This document shows, one piece after another, positions 26,379 through 34,002 of a stretch of DNA of 64,000 bases (the stretch's first letter is position 1; each line of letters starts with the position of its first letter). Below the pieces are notes generated by a model. The model was not told where the DNA came from. It worked only from the letters and a program-made list of their open reading frames with translations, and did not search any database. The stretch covers positions 181,837-245,836 of the forward strand of contig JANINS010000001.1 in assembly GCA_024508725.1 (NCBI GenBank), read 5' to 3'. The stretch is from Chitinophagaceae bacterium (GTDB taxonomy: Bacteria > Bacteroidota > Bacteroidia > Chitinophagales > Chitinophagaceae). Made by a program: the position numbers and the translations under genes.

Positions 26379-27202
26379 TGCAATTGCTGCAAACAAATTC
26401 ATCGAATGTTTCATTCCTATTGTTCTTTGGAACGCTGGGAATGTTGGTGCTTACGATTGCGCTAATACTTTTCATCATATTCCATCAAAGAAAAGTAATA
26501 CGCTACCAGCTGAAGATGCAGGAAATGGAAGCCGAGCAACAAAAACTGTTGTTGAAAGCATCTATCAAACTACAGGAAGAAGAAAGACAAAGAATTGCCG
26601 CCGACTTGCATGATGATGCAGGGCCGCTATTGGCAACAGCACGTTTATATCTAACGGAAAATTTGGTAAACCAGGAAAAAGCACAGCAACTGCAGTCTAT
26701 CTATAATGCGAAACAGATCATTGATGAAACGATACAACTGATCCGAAATATTTCGCACAGTTTAATGCCTCCAACATTAAAGAACTTTGGATTGGAATCG
26801 GCCATTACTGATTTCTTTCAAAAGATAAACGGATCCGGTTCATTGAACTCAAATTCCCGCTTCTATGATTACCGTACTCGTTTGAAACCAGAGAAAGAAC
26901 TGATCGTATACCGCATTGTTCAGGAACTAACCAATAATGTTCTCAAGCACAGTAATGCCTCATTCATTCATTTAACTCAACACAATAATGAAGATGAGAT
27001 GATCATTCGTCTTCACCATGACGGCAGAGGATTAACGCAGGAAGATTTTGACAAGTTGAATAAGAGTAATGTCGGATTGGGTTTGAAAAATATCAAGAGC
27101 AGGCTGAAAGTGATCCAGGGAGACATTTTATTTGAACAAGATCCATCGCAATCATTCTTCAAGGTGAGCATTGAAGTGCCTAAGGATGATGACGAAAAAT
27201 AA
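26378..27202 (+). CDS. NarL-type sensor histidine kinase (HisKA_3) with one membrane helix
   Basis: The 274-residue kinase has a single N-terminal helix (about 12-36), a coiled stretch (about 40-68), the dimerisation domain with phospho-accepting H78 in ERQRIAADLHDDAGPLL, and an ATPase domain with N-box ELTNNVLKHS, HHDGRG and GLGLKNIKSR. It has no sensory domain of its own; the preceding coupled gene would supply one. It should phosphorylate the response regulator that follows 44 bases downstream. Confidence 0.92.
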   Translation: MQLLQTNSSNVSFLLFFGTLGMLVLTIALILFIIFHQRKVIRYQLKMQEMEAEQQKLLLKASIKLQEEERQRIAADLHDDAGPLLATARLYLTENLVNQEKAQQLQSIYNAKQIIDETIQLIRNISHSLMPPTLKNFGLESAITDFFQKINGSGSLNSNSRFYDYRTRLKPEKELIVYRIVQELTNNVLKHSNASFIHLTQHNNEDEMIIRLHHDGRGLTQEDFDKLNKSNVGLGLKNIKSRLKVIQGDILFEQDPSQSFFKVSIEVPKDDDEK

Positions 27203-27246
27203 TCCATACCTTTTTCCTTTATTGCTTTCATTAATTTTGAACCGGT

Positions 27247-27894
27247 ATGGAGATAAAAGTTGCAATCGCTGATGATCATAAAATTTTCAGAAAAGGCGTT
27301 ATCCTGTCGCTCCGGCATTATAGCAACATCCGCTTTGTTTTAGAAGCAGATAATGGCGAAGATTTACTCAACCAATTAGATGAAGCAAAACCTGATGTTG
27401 TATTAATGGATCTGAGGATGCCTGTAAAGGATGGTATCGAGGCTACAAAATTCATGAACAAACACTATCCTAACATTGCAGTGATTGTTCTAACCATGCA
27501 CGAAGACGACAGGTTTGTTACACACTTAATGGAGAATGGTGCAAACGGTTATCTTTTAAAAAGTACTGATCCTTCTGAAATAAAAAAAGCGATAACCGAT
27601 GTTGTTACAAAAGGATACTACCTCAACAACTTTGTTAATCGTATACTTTTAAAAAGAGCCCACAACAAAACCAAAACAATTCCTTCGCTCAACAACGATT
27701 TCCCTGTTACTGATAAAGAGAAAGATGTATTGCGTTATATATGCATGGAATTTACCAGCCAGGAGATCGGTCAGAAAATGGAGATCAGCCCACGTACAGT
27801 TGAAAGTATTAAAGAAAGACTGATGGAACGATTTGGCGTTAAGAACACCGCAGGATTGGTATTCTTTGCGGTGAAAAATAATCTTGTTGATTGA
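27247..27894 (+). CDS. NarL/FixJ-type response regulator, cognate of the adjacent kinase
   Basis: The 215-residue regulator has a receiver domain with D9/D10, phospho-acceptor D55 in VVLMDLRMPV and K105, followed by a LuxR-type helix-turn-helix with TSQEIGQKMEISPRTVES. It is the third gene of the sensor-kinase-regulator run on the + strand. It is a paralogue of the orphan regulator at 24030-24692; the DNA-recognition helices differ (EISPRTVESIKERLMERF against LSPRTVETIRQNMKSKV), so target sites are probably related but not identical (inference). Confidence 0.95.
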   Translation: MEIKVAIADDHKIFRKGVILSLRHYSNIRFVLEADNGEDLLNQLDEAKPDVVLMDLRMPVKDGIEATKFMNKHYPNIAVIVLTMHEDDRFVTHLMENGANGYLLKSTDPSEIKKAITDVVTKGYYLNNFVNRILLKRAHNKTKTIPSLNNDFPVTDKEKDVLRYICMEFTSQEIGQKMEISPRTVESIKERLMERFGVKNTAGLVFFAVKNNLVD

Positions 27895-27916
27895 TCTGCT
27901 GAATAGAATTGTAACA

Positions 27917-27964
27917 GTACAAGAGTGCGACGCAACAGAAATTTCATTCATGTACTACAGCTGA
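27917..27964 (+). repeat. Dispersed GTACAAG repeat, copy 6
   Basis: GTACAAGAGTGCGACGCAAC at 27917-27936 is the full consensus core. The tail is variant (ATTTCATTCATGTACTACAGC). It sits in the short gap between the convergent regulator and scoB genes. Confidence 0.8.
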
Positions 27965-27965
27965 C

Positions 27966-28622
27966 TTACAAAACCATCTCAGGCACTTCTGCAGGTATGA
28001 TTAACTTACCGGACGTTTTTTGTTGTATCTCTTCTACTGTAACACCAGGAGCTCTTTCGAGTAACACAAACCCATCTGCAGTAACATCAAGAACAGCAAG
28101 ATCTGTCACCACTTTTTTTACGCATCTTACACCGGTTAACGGTAAACTGCATTGAGGCAGCAACTTGCTTTCTCCTTTAGGATTGGTGTGTTGCATTGCT
28201 ACGATAATATTTCTTGCACTGGCTACAAGATCCATTGCACCACCCATTCCCTTCACCATCTTGCCCGGAATCTTCCAGTTAGCAATATCGCCCTGTTCAC
28301 TTACTTCCATTGCGCCAAGTACAGTAAGATCGATCTTACCAGCCCGTATCATTCCAAAACTTTCTGCACTATCAAAGAAAGCTCCACCAGGAATAACAGT
28401 TACTGTTTCTTTACCGGCATTGATGAGGTCTGCATCAATATCTTCTTCAACAGGATAAGGTCCCATTCCCAGGATTCCGTTTTCACTCTGCAATATCACT
28501 GTCATTCCCTCAGGAATATAATTTGAAACCAGGGTTGGAATTCCAATGCCAAGATTCACATACATTCCATCTTTTAATTCTTTAGCGATACGCTTTGCTA
28601 TTCCAAATTTATCCAGTGCCAT
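27966..28622 (-). CDS. scoB: 3-oxoacid CoA-transferase subunit B
   Basis: This subunit joins ScoA to move CoA from succinyl-CoA to acetoacetate or a related 3-oxoacid. The 218-residue protein carries the family motif [11 protein letters not shown] (26-36) and the catalytic glutamate E47 in [11 protein letters not shown], with GGAMDLV further on. Size fits the bacterial B subunit. scoA lies upstream on the same strand, but an unrecognised gene separates them, whereas the two subunits are normally adjacent. Confidence 0.93.
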   Translation of the reverse strand: MALDKFGIAKRIAKELKDGMYVNLGIGIPTLVSNYIPEGMTVILQSENGILGMGPYPVEEDIDADLINAGKETVTVIPGGAFFDSAESFGMIRAGKIDLTVLGAMEVSEQGDIANWKIPGKMVKGMGGAMDLVASARNIIVAMQHTNPKGESKLLPQCSLPLTGVRCVKKVVTDLAVLDVTADGFVLLERAPGVTVEEIQQKTSGKLIIPAEVPEMVL

Positions 28623-28625
28623 AAA

Positions 28626-29363
28626 CTATGCGTTTAAATATTCTTTGATAAAAGGCTTATCTGCAACCGCCACAAATTTTTTATGCAGTGCATTAGCAAG
28701 TGATTTATTAAGTATTGCAAGATGATCGAGGTTAGCGGATAACAGCGACTTTATTCTTTCGAATCCTGTTTTATCTGCACCACTTTCTAAAAATGCATTT
28801 TCATCATTTGCTTTTTTGTCTGATTCCACATCTTCTGCATCATCCAGTAAAAGCAAAGTAGATATCAGTGAAAACCATATCCTGATCAGTTCAGTTCTTT
28901 TGTTTACATCAACTTGGAGTACTGCTAATGAATACAGAAAAAGATCACCCCGATGCAATGCTTTGAAAGGTGTTGAAAGATCTGAAATATAATTCTGCTT
29001 CCCGGAAAAGTAATGCCTGAGATCATTTACAAAGCCTGCATCGTAAAATGAAACCAGGTCTTCGCATTTAGAAATTGCCTCGCTGGTATTAATGATGTTA
29101 AACTCTTGTTCTGCAGAGTAATGACCGATGTTCTCTAATGTTTCAACAAACCTGTTGCTTAACAACTCAGCTTTGCTAACTCCTGCTTTAAAAAAAAGAT
29201 CAGTGATCAAAGGCAGGAAAATATAACCGGGTTGCGGACGTAAGTATAATTCCTTTCCTTTCCAATAAAGATTATTCTTCGGTGGTTCCCGATCTGTATA
29301 GAATTTTGCAATCGCTTCATCTATACCATACCTTATCACCAAAGCATCTGCAGTAAGGAACAT
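28626..29363 (-). CDS. Hypothetical protein inserted between scoA and scoB
   Basis: I do not recognise this 245-residue protein. It is predicted cytosolic and mainly helical. Visible features are KFYTDREPPKNNLYWKGKEL near residue 20, LRHYFSGKQNYISDL near 115, and the acidic stretch LLLLDDAEDVESDKKANDENA near 172-192. Three bases separate it from each neighbouring sco gene, so the three are surely one transcript and the protein probably has a role tied to the CoA-transferase or its regulation (inference). Codon use looks like its neighbours, giving no sign of recent transfer. Confidence 0.7.
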   Translation of the reverse strand: MFLTADALVIRYGIDEAIAKFYTDREPPKNNLYWKGKELYLRPQPGYIFLPLITDLFFKAGVSKAELLSNRFVETLENIGHYSAEQEFNIINTSEAISKCEDLVSFYDAGFVNDLRHYFSGKQNYISDLSTPFKALHRGDLFLYSLAVLQVDVNKRTELIRIWFSLISTLLLLDDAEDVESDKKANDENAFLESGADKTGFERIKSLLSANLDHLAILNKSLANALHKKFVAVADKPFIKEYLNA

Positions 29364-29366
29364 AGA

Positions 29367-30065
29367 TCAGTTTTGAAGACGAACAGTTTTTCTTTCAATT
29401 CTCTTTTGATAATTGCTTCCCTGGAACACTCTGTGAACATATACACCGGCTACATGAATTTCATCAGGATCCAATTCTCCAGGCTCGACAAGATGTTCTA
29501 CTTCTGCAATAGTAATGTTGCCAGCCTTTGCCATTGAAGTAGAAAAATTTCTCGTTGTTTTTCTGAAAACAAGATTACCCATCCTGTCAGCCTTCCATGC
29601 TTTTACAATTGAGAAATCTGCATGAAGTGCATATTCCATCAGGTGCATCTTACCATTGAATTCTTTTACTTCTTTTCCTTCTGCGATCTCGGTTCCATAA
29701 CCAGCAGGTGTATAAAATGCCGGAATACCCATTCCCGCCATCTGGATTCTTGTTGCCAACGTTCCCTGGGGTATCAGATCTACTTCAAGCTCTCCTGACA
29801 ATAGTTGTCTTTCAAACTCAGCATTCTCGCCAACATAACTGCTCATCATTTTTTTGATCTGGCGTGTATGCAGTAATAATCCCAGGCCAAAATCATCAAC
29901 ACCGGCATTATTCGAAATGCAGGTAAGATCTTTTACGCCTTTTGCCACCAAAGCATTAATAGAATTTTCCGGGATACCACAAAGTCCGAATCCACCCAAC
30001 ATTATAGTAGCACCATGAGTAATGTCTCTTATTGCTTCGTCAGCATTCGCAACAACTTTATTCAT
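29367..30065 (-). CDS. scoA: 3-oxoacid CoA-transferase subunit A
   Basis: The 232-residue A subunit has the CoA-binding motif [15 protein letters not shown] near the N-terminus and [14 protein letters not shown] and [17 protein letters not shown] further on. The frame is open to 30167, adding 34 residues with no family counterpart; [12 protein letters not shown] is the usual N-terminus, so I start at 30065. It is the first gene of a scoA-unknown-scoB run. Function is ketone-body or short-chain 3-oxoacid use and exchange of acetoacetyl-CoA. Confidence 0.92.
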   Translation of the reverse strand: MNKVVANADEAIRDITHGATIMLGGFGLCGIPENSINALVAKGVKDLTCISNNAGVDDFGLGLLLHTRQIKKMMSSYVGENAEFERQLLSGELEVDLIPQGTLATRIQMAGMGIPAFYTPAGYGTEIAEGKEVKEFNGKMHLMEYALHADFSIVKAWKADRMGNLVFRKTTRNFSTSMAKAGNITIAEVEHLVEPGELDPDEIHVAGVYVHRVFQGSNYQKRIERKTVRLQN

Positions 30066-30207
30066 ATGGCCAAGTTTGCGACAAATGTAAGATGTAAGTG
30101 GAACTTTTGTTAGCCAGCTTTCAGAAGTTAATTCATCTTCCGTTTTACTTTGATCAAGCTGAAGCATGACACTTCAGCTGCAGCAATTCTTTGAGCAGAC
30201 AAAACTT

Positions 30208-30561
30208 TTACTTTGGCGAAGTGATGGTAGTAGCCTTTTTCTTTTGCTCGCCAATTTTTCTAACACCATCCATCATACTCTTGTACAACGAAGGATGTTG
30301 CTGGTAGTACCTGTAACTTTTATAGTATTGATCACGTGTGGTTTTATGCACAGCAAAAACCTGTTCATACAAACGGAAAGATTCATTAATCAAGGAGATA
30401 GTGCTATCAGCATTTTTATTCTGAGTTGCTAATTCGTCTGCCTGTAACATGTCCCACGTAACCTTCTGCATGATCTCAGGCTTAAGAACGTCTTGAGGTA
30501 TCGTGTTTTTTTCAGAGCAGGAAAAAATAAAAATAGTAAAAACACCGATCAGGTACTTCAT
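30208..30561 (-). CDS. DUF4296 lipoprotein
   Basis: The 117-residue protein has a lipoprotein signal peptide with the lipidated cysteine about residue 15 (IFSCSEKN). The mature region reads PQDVLKPEIMQKVTWDMLQADEL and YYKSYRYYQQHPSLYKSMMDGV, given by their key stretches, which match the DUF4296 family of Bacteroidetes. Function is unknown. It is the last gene of the bamD-rpoZ-coaBC-porD operon and overlaps the porD stop by four bases (ATGA). Confidence 0.75.
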   Translation of the reverse strand: MKYLIGVFTIFIFSCSEKNTIPQDVLKPEIMQKVTWDMLQADELATQNKNADSTISLINESFRLYEQVFAVHKTTRDQYYKSYRYYQQHPSLYKSMMDGVRKIGEQKKKATTITSPK

Positions 30562-31475
30562 TTCAATTCTTCTTTGTATTTCCCGGCATTACTCACATCA
30601 ATAGCAGATAAGATGGTTGCTGCTTCCTGTTTTTCAACCTGTGGTGCTTTCTTAAAAATGCGTATCAGCTCAAGCGATTTTCCCTGCATGAAGAATTGCA
30701 TGATCATCGTATTCTGGTTCTGATCGTTAAAGTTCTTCAACTGACGCAGAGCATTAAGAATAGCTCTTCTTGCATCGGTTTCATTGTCGTACATATTATC
30801 TAAACCCTGGCGGTAATAGGTATACATAACATCGTGTACAACATTATAGCGGGTATTCATCATGTTCTCGGCCAGCCAATAACGATTACGAAGTCCGTCG
30901 AAAGCTTTCCATCCTGTAATGCTTCTGTTCTCCGGAGCATTATTTACAATGTTCAATGCTTTTTGAAAATACACATCTCCACCTTTGGGCGAAAAAGAAT
31001 CATAATCCAAACCAAGTATCATATTTACATAATACGCAAGAACAGCGGTAAGGTTTGATGCTAAAGGATCAGTACCCTGTACTCTGTTTTCATTAAATTC
31101 TACCGGCTGAAATTCAACGTAACGAAATGTTACATCATTATCCATGTAATTAATGAGAGCTGTTTGATAAGTAGAATTATATACAGGACGTGCAGCCTGA
31201 ATCGTTAGCGATGCCTGGTAAACATTCGTTTCTACAACCTTATCAATATTCAAAAGGAAATTACATTCAATCTTTTCGTTTGCCTGGTAAGCATCACCTG
31301 TCCACTTACGGTTATTCAAAAGATTATTGAGCTGTGATTGCAGGGTGTTGAAAATCTTTTTATCGACGGTATTGTACACTCGCTGTGCATTCACGGTAAC
31401 TTTTGCCTGCAATTCCTGTGCATGGGCGCATTGCACAGTAACAATAACAGCAATTAAAAAGATCAGGCGTTTCAT
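30558..31475 (-). CDS. porD: PorD-like T9SS protein (DUF4835)
   Basis: The 305-residue protein has a signal peptide (1-19, ending CAHAQ) followed by ELQAKVTVNAQRVYNTVDKK, the DUF4835 start. Other family marks are LLNNRKWTGDAYQANEKIEC, YVEFQPVEFNENR, and LAYYVNMILGLDYDSFSP. DUF4835 is annotated as PorD, a type IX secretion component, in several Bacteroidetes; I follow that naming with moderate confidence. It is translationally coupled to coaBC on one side and to DUF4296 on the other by four-base overlaps. Confidence 0.8.
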   Translation of the reverse strand: MKRLIFLIAVIVTVQCAHAQELQAKVTVNAQRVYNTVDKKIFNTLQSQLNNLLNNRKWTGDAYQANEKIECNFLLNIDKVVETNVYQASLTIQAARPVYNSTYQTALINYMDNDVTFRYVEFQPVEFNENRVQGTDPLASNLTAVLAYYVNMILGLDYDSFSPKGGDVYFQKALNIVNNAPENRSITGWKAFDGLRNRYWLAENMMNTRYNVVHDVMYTYYRQGLDNMYDNETDARRAILNALRQLKNFNDQNQNTMIMQFFMQGKSLELIRIFKKAPQVEKQEAATILSAIDVSNAGKYKEELK

Positions 31476-32665
31476 TTATCGAGTTTTTTTATGATCAGGT
31501 TTACAATATCTGATGCAACCTCTTGTTTTGTTTTTACAGGGAAATTGAGTTCTTCTCCTTCTTTAGTAAAAATGGTAACCTTATTGGTATCCACTCCAAA
31601 ACCTGCAGCAGAATCGTTGAGTGAATTTAAGACAATGATATCAGCATTTTTTGCTTTTAACTTCCCAATAGCGAACTCACGTTCATTTGTAGTTTCCAGT
31701 GCGAAACCAACAACTATTTGATGAGGCTTTTTTGCATTACCGATTGATTTTAGAATGTCAGTTGTTTTCACCATCTCCAGTACAAACTTTTCATCCATTT
31801 TTTTGATCTTTTGAGGTGCAATATCTGCAGGTTTATAATCTGCCACTGCAGCACTCAGCACAGCAATATCAGCTTCAATAAAAACTGACGATACGGCATT
31901 AAACATATTATCTGCGGTACTTACATGAATTATATTGATATTGAATGCTGGCTTTACTGAACCTGGCCCTAATACTAATGTTACATCAGCTCCTTTTGCA
32001 AAAAGTTCTTCTGCAATGGCTACACCCATTTTACCGGATGAATGATTGCCAACAAACCGAACAGGATCTATTGGTTCGTAAGTTGGTCCTGCAGTAACAA
32101 CTGCTTTTTTACCTGTCAACTCTGATCCTCTGAAATAATTTTCCTGTAAAAAGTTGAGTATCATTTGTGGTTCAGGCATTCTTCCTTCGCCAATCAATCC
32201 ACTGGCCAGTTCGCCATGTTCAGCAGGAATAACAACGTTTCCATAAGATTTAATTGACTCAATATTTCTCTTTGTAGCAGGATGATGCCACATATCTTCA
32301 TCCATCGCAGGAGAAACTACAACAGGACAGGTAGCTGACAAATAAACAGCGAGTAACAGATTATCACAGATACCTTTTGCCATTTTCGCCAATGTGTTGG
32401 CACTGCAAGGTGCAATCAACATAACATCTGCCCATCTTCCCAGCATCACATGATTTGCCCATGTATCTTCATCAGCGATATTATAGAGAACATTATTTTT
32501 TGAAAGTGTAGAAAGCGTAAGGGGAGAAACAAATTCTTTGGCTGAAGGGGTCATTACAATTTTCACTTCTGCACCACCCTTTACGAGTAAACGAACAAGC
32601 AAAATGATCTTATAAGCCGCAATGCTTGCAGTTACACCGATCAATATTTTTTTTCCTTTCAGCAT
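31472..32665 (-). CDS. coaBC: Bifunctional phosphopantothenoylcysteine decarboxylase/phosphopantothenate-cysteine ligase
   Basis: CoaBC makes phosphopantetheine in coenzyme A synthesis. The 397-residue protein has the N-terminal FMN-dependent decarboxylase (about 1-180: ILIGVTASIAAYK, APCSANTLAKMA, PAMDEDMW) and the C-terminal CTP-dependent ligase (about 190-397: VTAGPTYEPIDPVRF, NHSSGKMG, AVADYKPA). The frame is open to 32683, but MLKGKKILIGV fits the family, so I start at 32665. A hairpin lies between it and rpoZ. The coaBC stop overlaps the porD start. Confidence 0.95.
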   Translation of the reverse strand: MLKGKKILIGVTASIAAYKIILLVRLLVKGGAEVKIVMTPSAKEFVSPLTLSTLSKNNVLYNIADEDTWANHVMLGRWADVMLIAPCSANTLAKMAKGICDNLLLAVYLSATCPVVVSPAMDEDMWHHPATKRNIESIKSYGNVVIPAEHGELASGLIGEGRMPEPQMILNFLQENYFRGSELTGKKAVVTAGPTYEPIDPVRFVGNHSSGKMGVAIAEELFAKGADVTLVLGPGSVKPAFNINIIHVSTADNMFNAVSSVFIEADIAVLSAAVADYKPADIAPQKIKKMDEKFVLEMVKTTDILKSIGNAKKPHQIVVGFALETTNEREFAIGKLKAKNADIIVLNSLNDSAAGFGVDTNKVTIFTKEGEELNFPVKTKQEVASDIVNLIIKKLDK

Positions 32666-32680
32666 GGAGTGTAAAAATAA

Positions 32681-32706
32681 CAAACGACAGCCATAGCTGT
32701 CGTTTG
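32681..32706 (-). terminator. Perfect hairpin between rpoZ and coaBC
   Basis: CAAACGACAGC and GCTGTCGTTTG form a perfect 11-bp stem with a four-base loop. The T tract after it on the minus strand is interrupted (TTATTTTTA), so it may only attenuate read-through from rpoZ into coaBC. Confidence 0.6.
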
Positions 32707-32729
32707 CAAATCAAATTGAGAATATCAAA

Positions 32730-33071
32730 TTATCTGAAAAGATCTTCATCGTTATCTCTGTAGTATACTTTTTCTTCCATGAATTCCTGCGTTGCCAGGA
32801 TAGCAGGGTTAGGCATTTTTTCGTAAGCTCTTGATATTTCGATCTGCTCTTTATTCTCATGTATTTCTTCGAGACTGTCTGTATGGCTGGCAAATTCTTC
32901 CAGTTTATTGTGCAGTTCTTCACGAAGAGCGATATTGATCTGGTTAGCTCTTTTAGCAATTACAGCAATTGATCTGTACAAATTACCTGTAGGTTGCTTG
33001 ATCGCAACAAGGCTCTTTGTTTCAACAACGCTGCTGGTATTAGAGCTGATTTGCCTTCTTAGCTTGCTCAT
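32730..33071 (-). CDS. rpoZ: RNA polymerase omega subunit (Rpb6-like, Bacteroidetes type)
   Basis: The 113-residue protein has the Rpb6/omega signature NLYRSIAVIAKRANQINIALREEL (key part IAKRANQI) and a C-terminal extension ATQEFMEEKVYYRDNDEDLF typical of Bacteroidetes omega. It helps assemble RNA polymerase. Its start lies 32 bases inside the end of bamD, and the N-terminus MSKLRRQISSNTSSV agrees with family length, so the overlap looks real and implies translational coupling. It belongs to the bamD-rpoZ-coaBC-porD unit. Confidence 0.9.
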   Translation of the reverse strand: MSKLRRQISSNTSSVVETKSLVAIKQPTGNLYRSIAVIAKRANQINIALREELHNKLEEFASHTDSLEEIHENKEQIEISRAYEKMPNPAILATQEFMEEKVYYRDNDEDLFR

Positions 33072-33867
33072 CTTTTATGCTTTTAATATTATTTGAAGAT
33101 AGTGTTTTATAATTGTTTGCCTCGGCAACAAATTTACTTTCGGGAAAACGGTCTGTGAAATCAGTTACTTCTTCAAGCACCTTTTCATAGCGTTCTATTT
33201 GTTTTTCCTGTACGCTCATTTCAGCAAACTTGTAATAAGCTTTGATGATGTTCATCTTATACTCATCTGCTTTTTCAGAATCAGGATAATTTTCCATGAG
33301 GCTGGTGTAAGCTACTGCAGCAGCACGGTAATAACCCAGATTATAATAGAGTTGCGCAGCTCTGAACTCTTTATCCTCCAGCTTAGCCCTTCCTTCATCA
33401 ATGATCCTGGAAGCTTCTTTAACTCTTGGTGAGTTAGGATGTTGATTGATATATATCTGCATCAACGATATCGCTTTTTGCGTGTTGGTTTGATCCAACT
33501 CTACCTTCGGTGATTGCTTATAAAAAGAATATGCCCTCATGTACTCAGCTTCATCGGCCTTTGTACTGTTAGGAAAAGTTTCAACGAATGATTTAAAGAG
33601 ATTCTCTGCATTCATGAAATCTTCCTGGTAGTAAGCTGTATAAGCATATTTGAAGTACATGTCTTCAAATCGGTTGGTCCCTTTTAGGTAAGGGAAAACT
33701 TCTTCAAAAAGCTGTTGAGCATAATTGTATTTGCCTTTTGCATAATACTGCTCAGCCATTTTGTATTTATACTCATTATCCTTACTCTTGAGAACCTTAC
33801 CGAATTTGTTTGAGCAGGCCACAAAAAGCAGTGAAAAAGCCAGTAAAAAAAACCAGGTTCTTTTCAT
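33040..33867 (-). CDS. bamD: Outer-membrane assembly lipoprotein BamD
   Basis: BamD is a periplasmic TPR lipoprotein of the BAM complex that inserts beta-barrel proteins. The 275-residue protein has a lipobox LFVAC with C18, followed by TPR repeats: KYKMAEQYYAKGKYNYAQQL, YFKYAYTAYYQEDFMNAENL, and YNLGYYRAAAVAYTSLMENYP shown by their key part. The frame is open to 33894, but MKRTWFFLLAF is the proper signal peptide start. The 3' end overlaps rpoZ by 32 bases. It heads the operon. Confidence 0.9.
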   Translation of the reverse strand: MKRTWFFLLAFSLLFVACSNKFGKVLKSKDNEYKYKMAEQYYAKGKYNYAQQLFEEVFPYLKGTNRFEDMYFKYAYTAYYQEDFMNAENLFKSFVETFPNSTKADEAEYMRAYSFYKQSPKVELDQTNTQKAISLMQIYINQHPNSPRVKEASRIIDEGRAKLEDKEFRAAQLYYNLGYYRAAAVAYTSLMENYPDSEKADEYKMNIIKAYYKFAEMSVQEKQIERYEKVLEEVTDFTDRFPESKFVAEANNYKTLSSNNIKSIKDEQAKKANQL

Positions 33868-33875
33868 AAAGTGGG

Positions 33876-33883
33876 CAAAGTTA
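33876..33883 (-). promoter_or_regulatory. Candidate -7 element for the bamD operon
   Basis: On the minus strand this reads TAACTTTG, an exact TAnnTTTG match ending eight bases before the bamD ATG. No -33 TTTG is found 19 bases further up, so only the -7 half supports it. The leader would be a few bases at most. Confidence 0.4.
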
Positions 33884-33956
33884 AGGTTTTGCACGCCAAA
33901 ATATGAAGTTCATTTAATTAGCTGAAGCTGACGGCAGTTAAGGAATATATAAAACA

Positions 33957-33984
33957 AGAAAGCCTCCTGTTGAGGAGGCTTTCT
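33957..33984 (-). terminator. Intrinsic terminator of the OmpA-like gene
   Basis: AGAAAGCCTCC (33957-33967) and GGAGGCTTTCT (33974-33984) form a perfect 11-bp stem with a six-base loop, followed on the minus strand by TTGTTTTA. It lies 18 bases past the stop of the OmpA-family gene. Confidence 0.85.
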
Positions 33985-34002
33985 AAATATTAGAAGAATG
34001 AA

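Noticed and set aside
30066-30167. 34-residue N-terminal extension of scoA
   Set aside because: No counterpart in the family; [12 protein letters not shown] is the conserved N-terminus.
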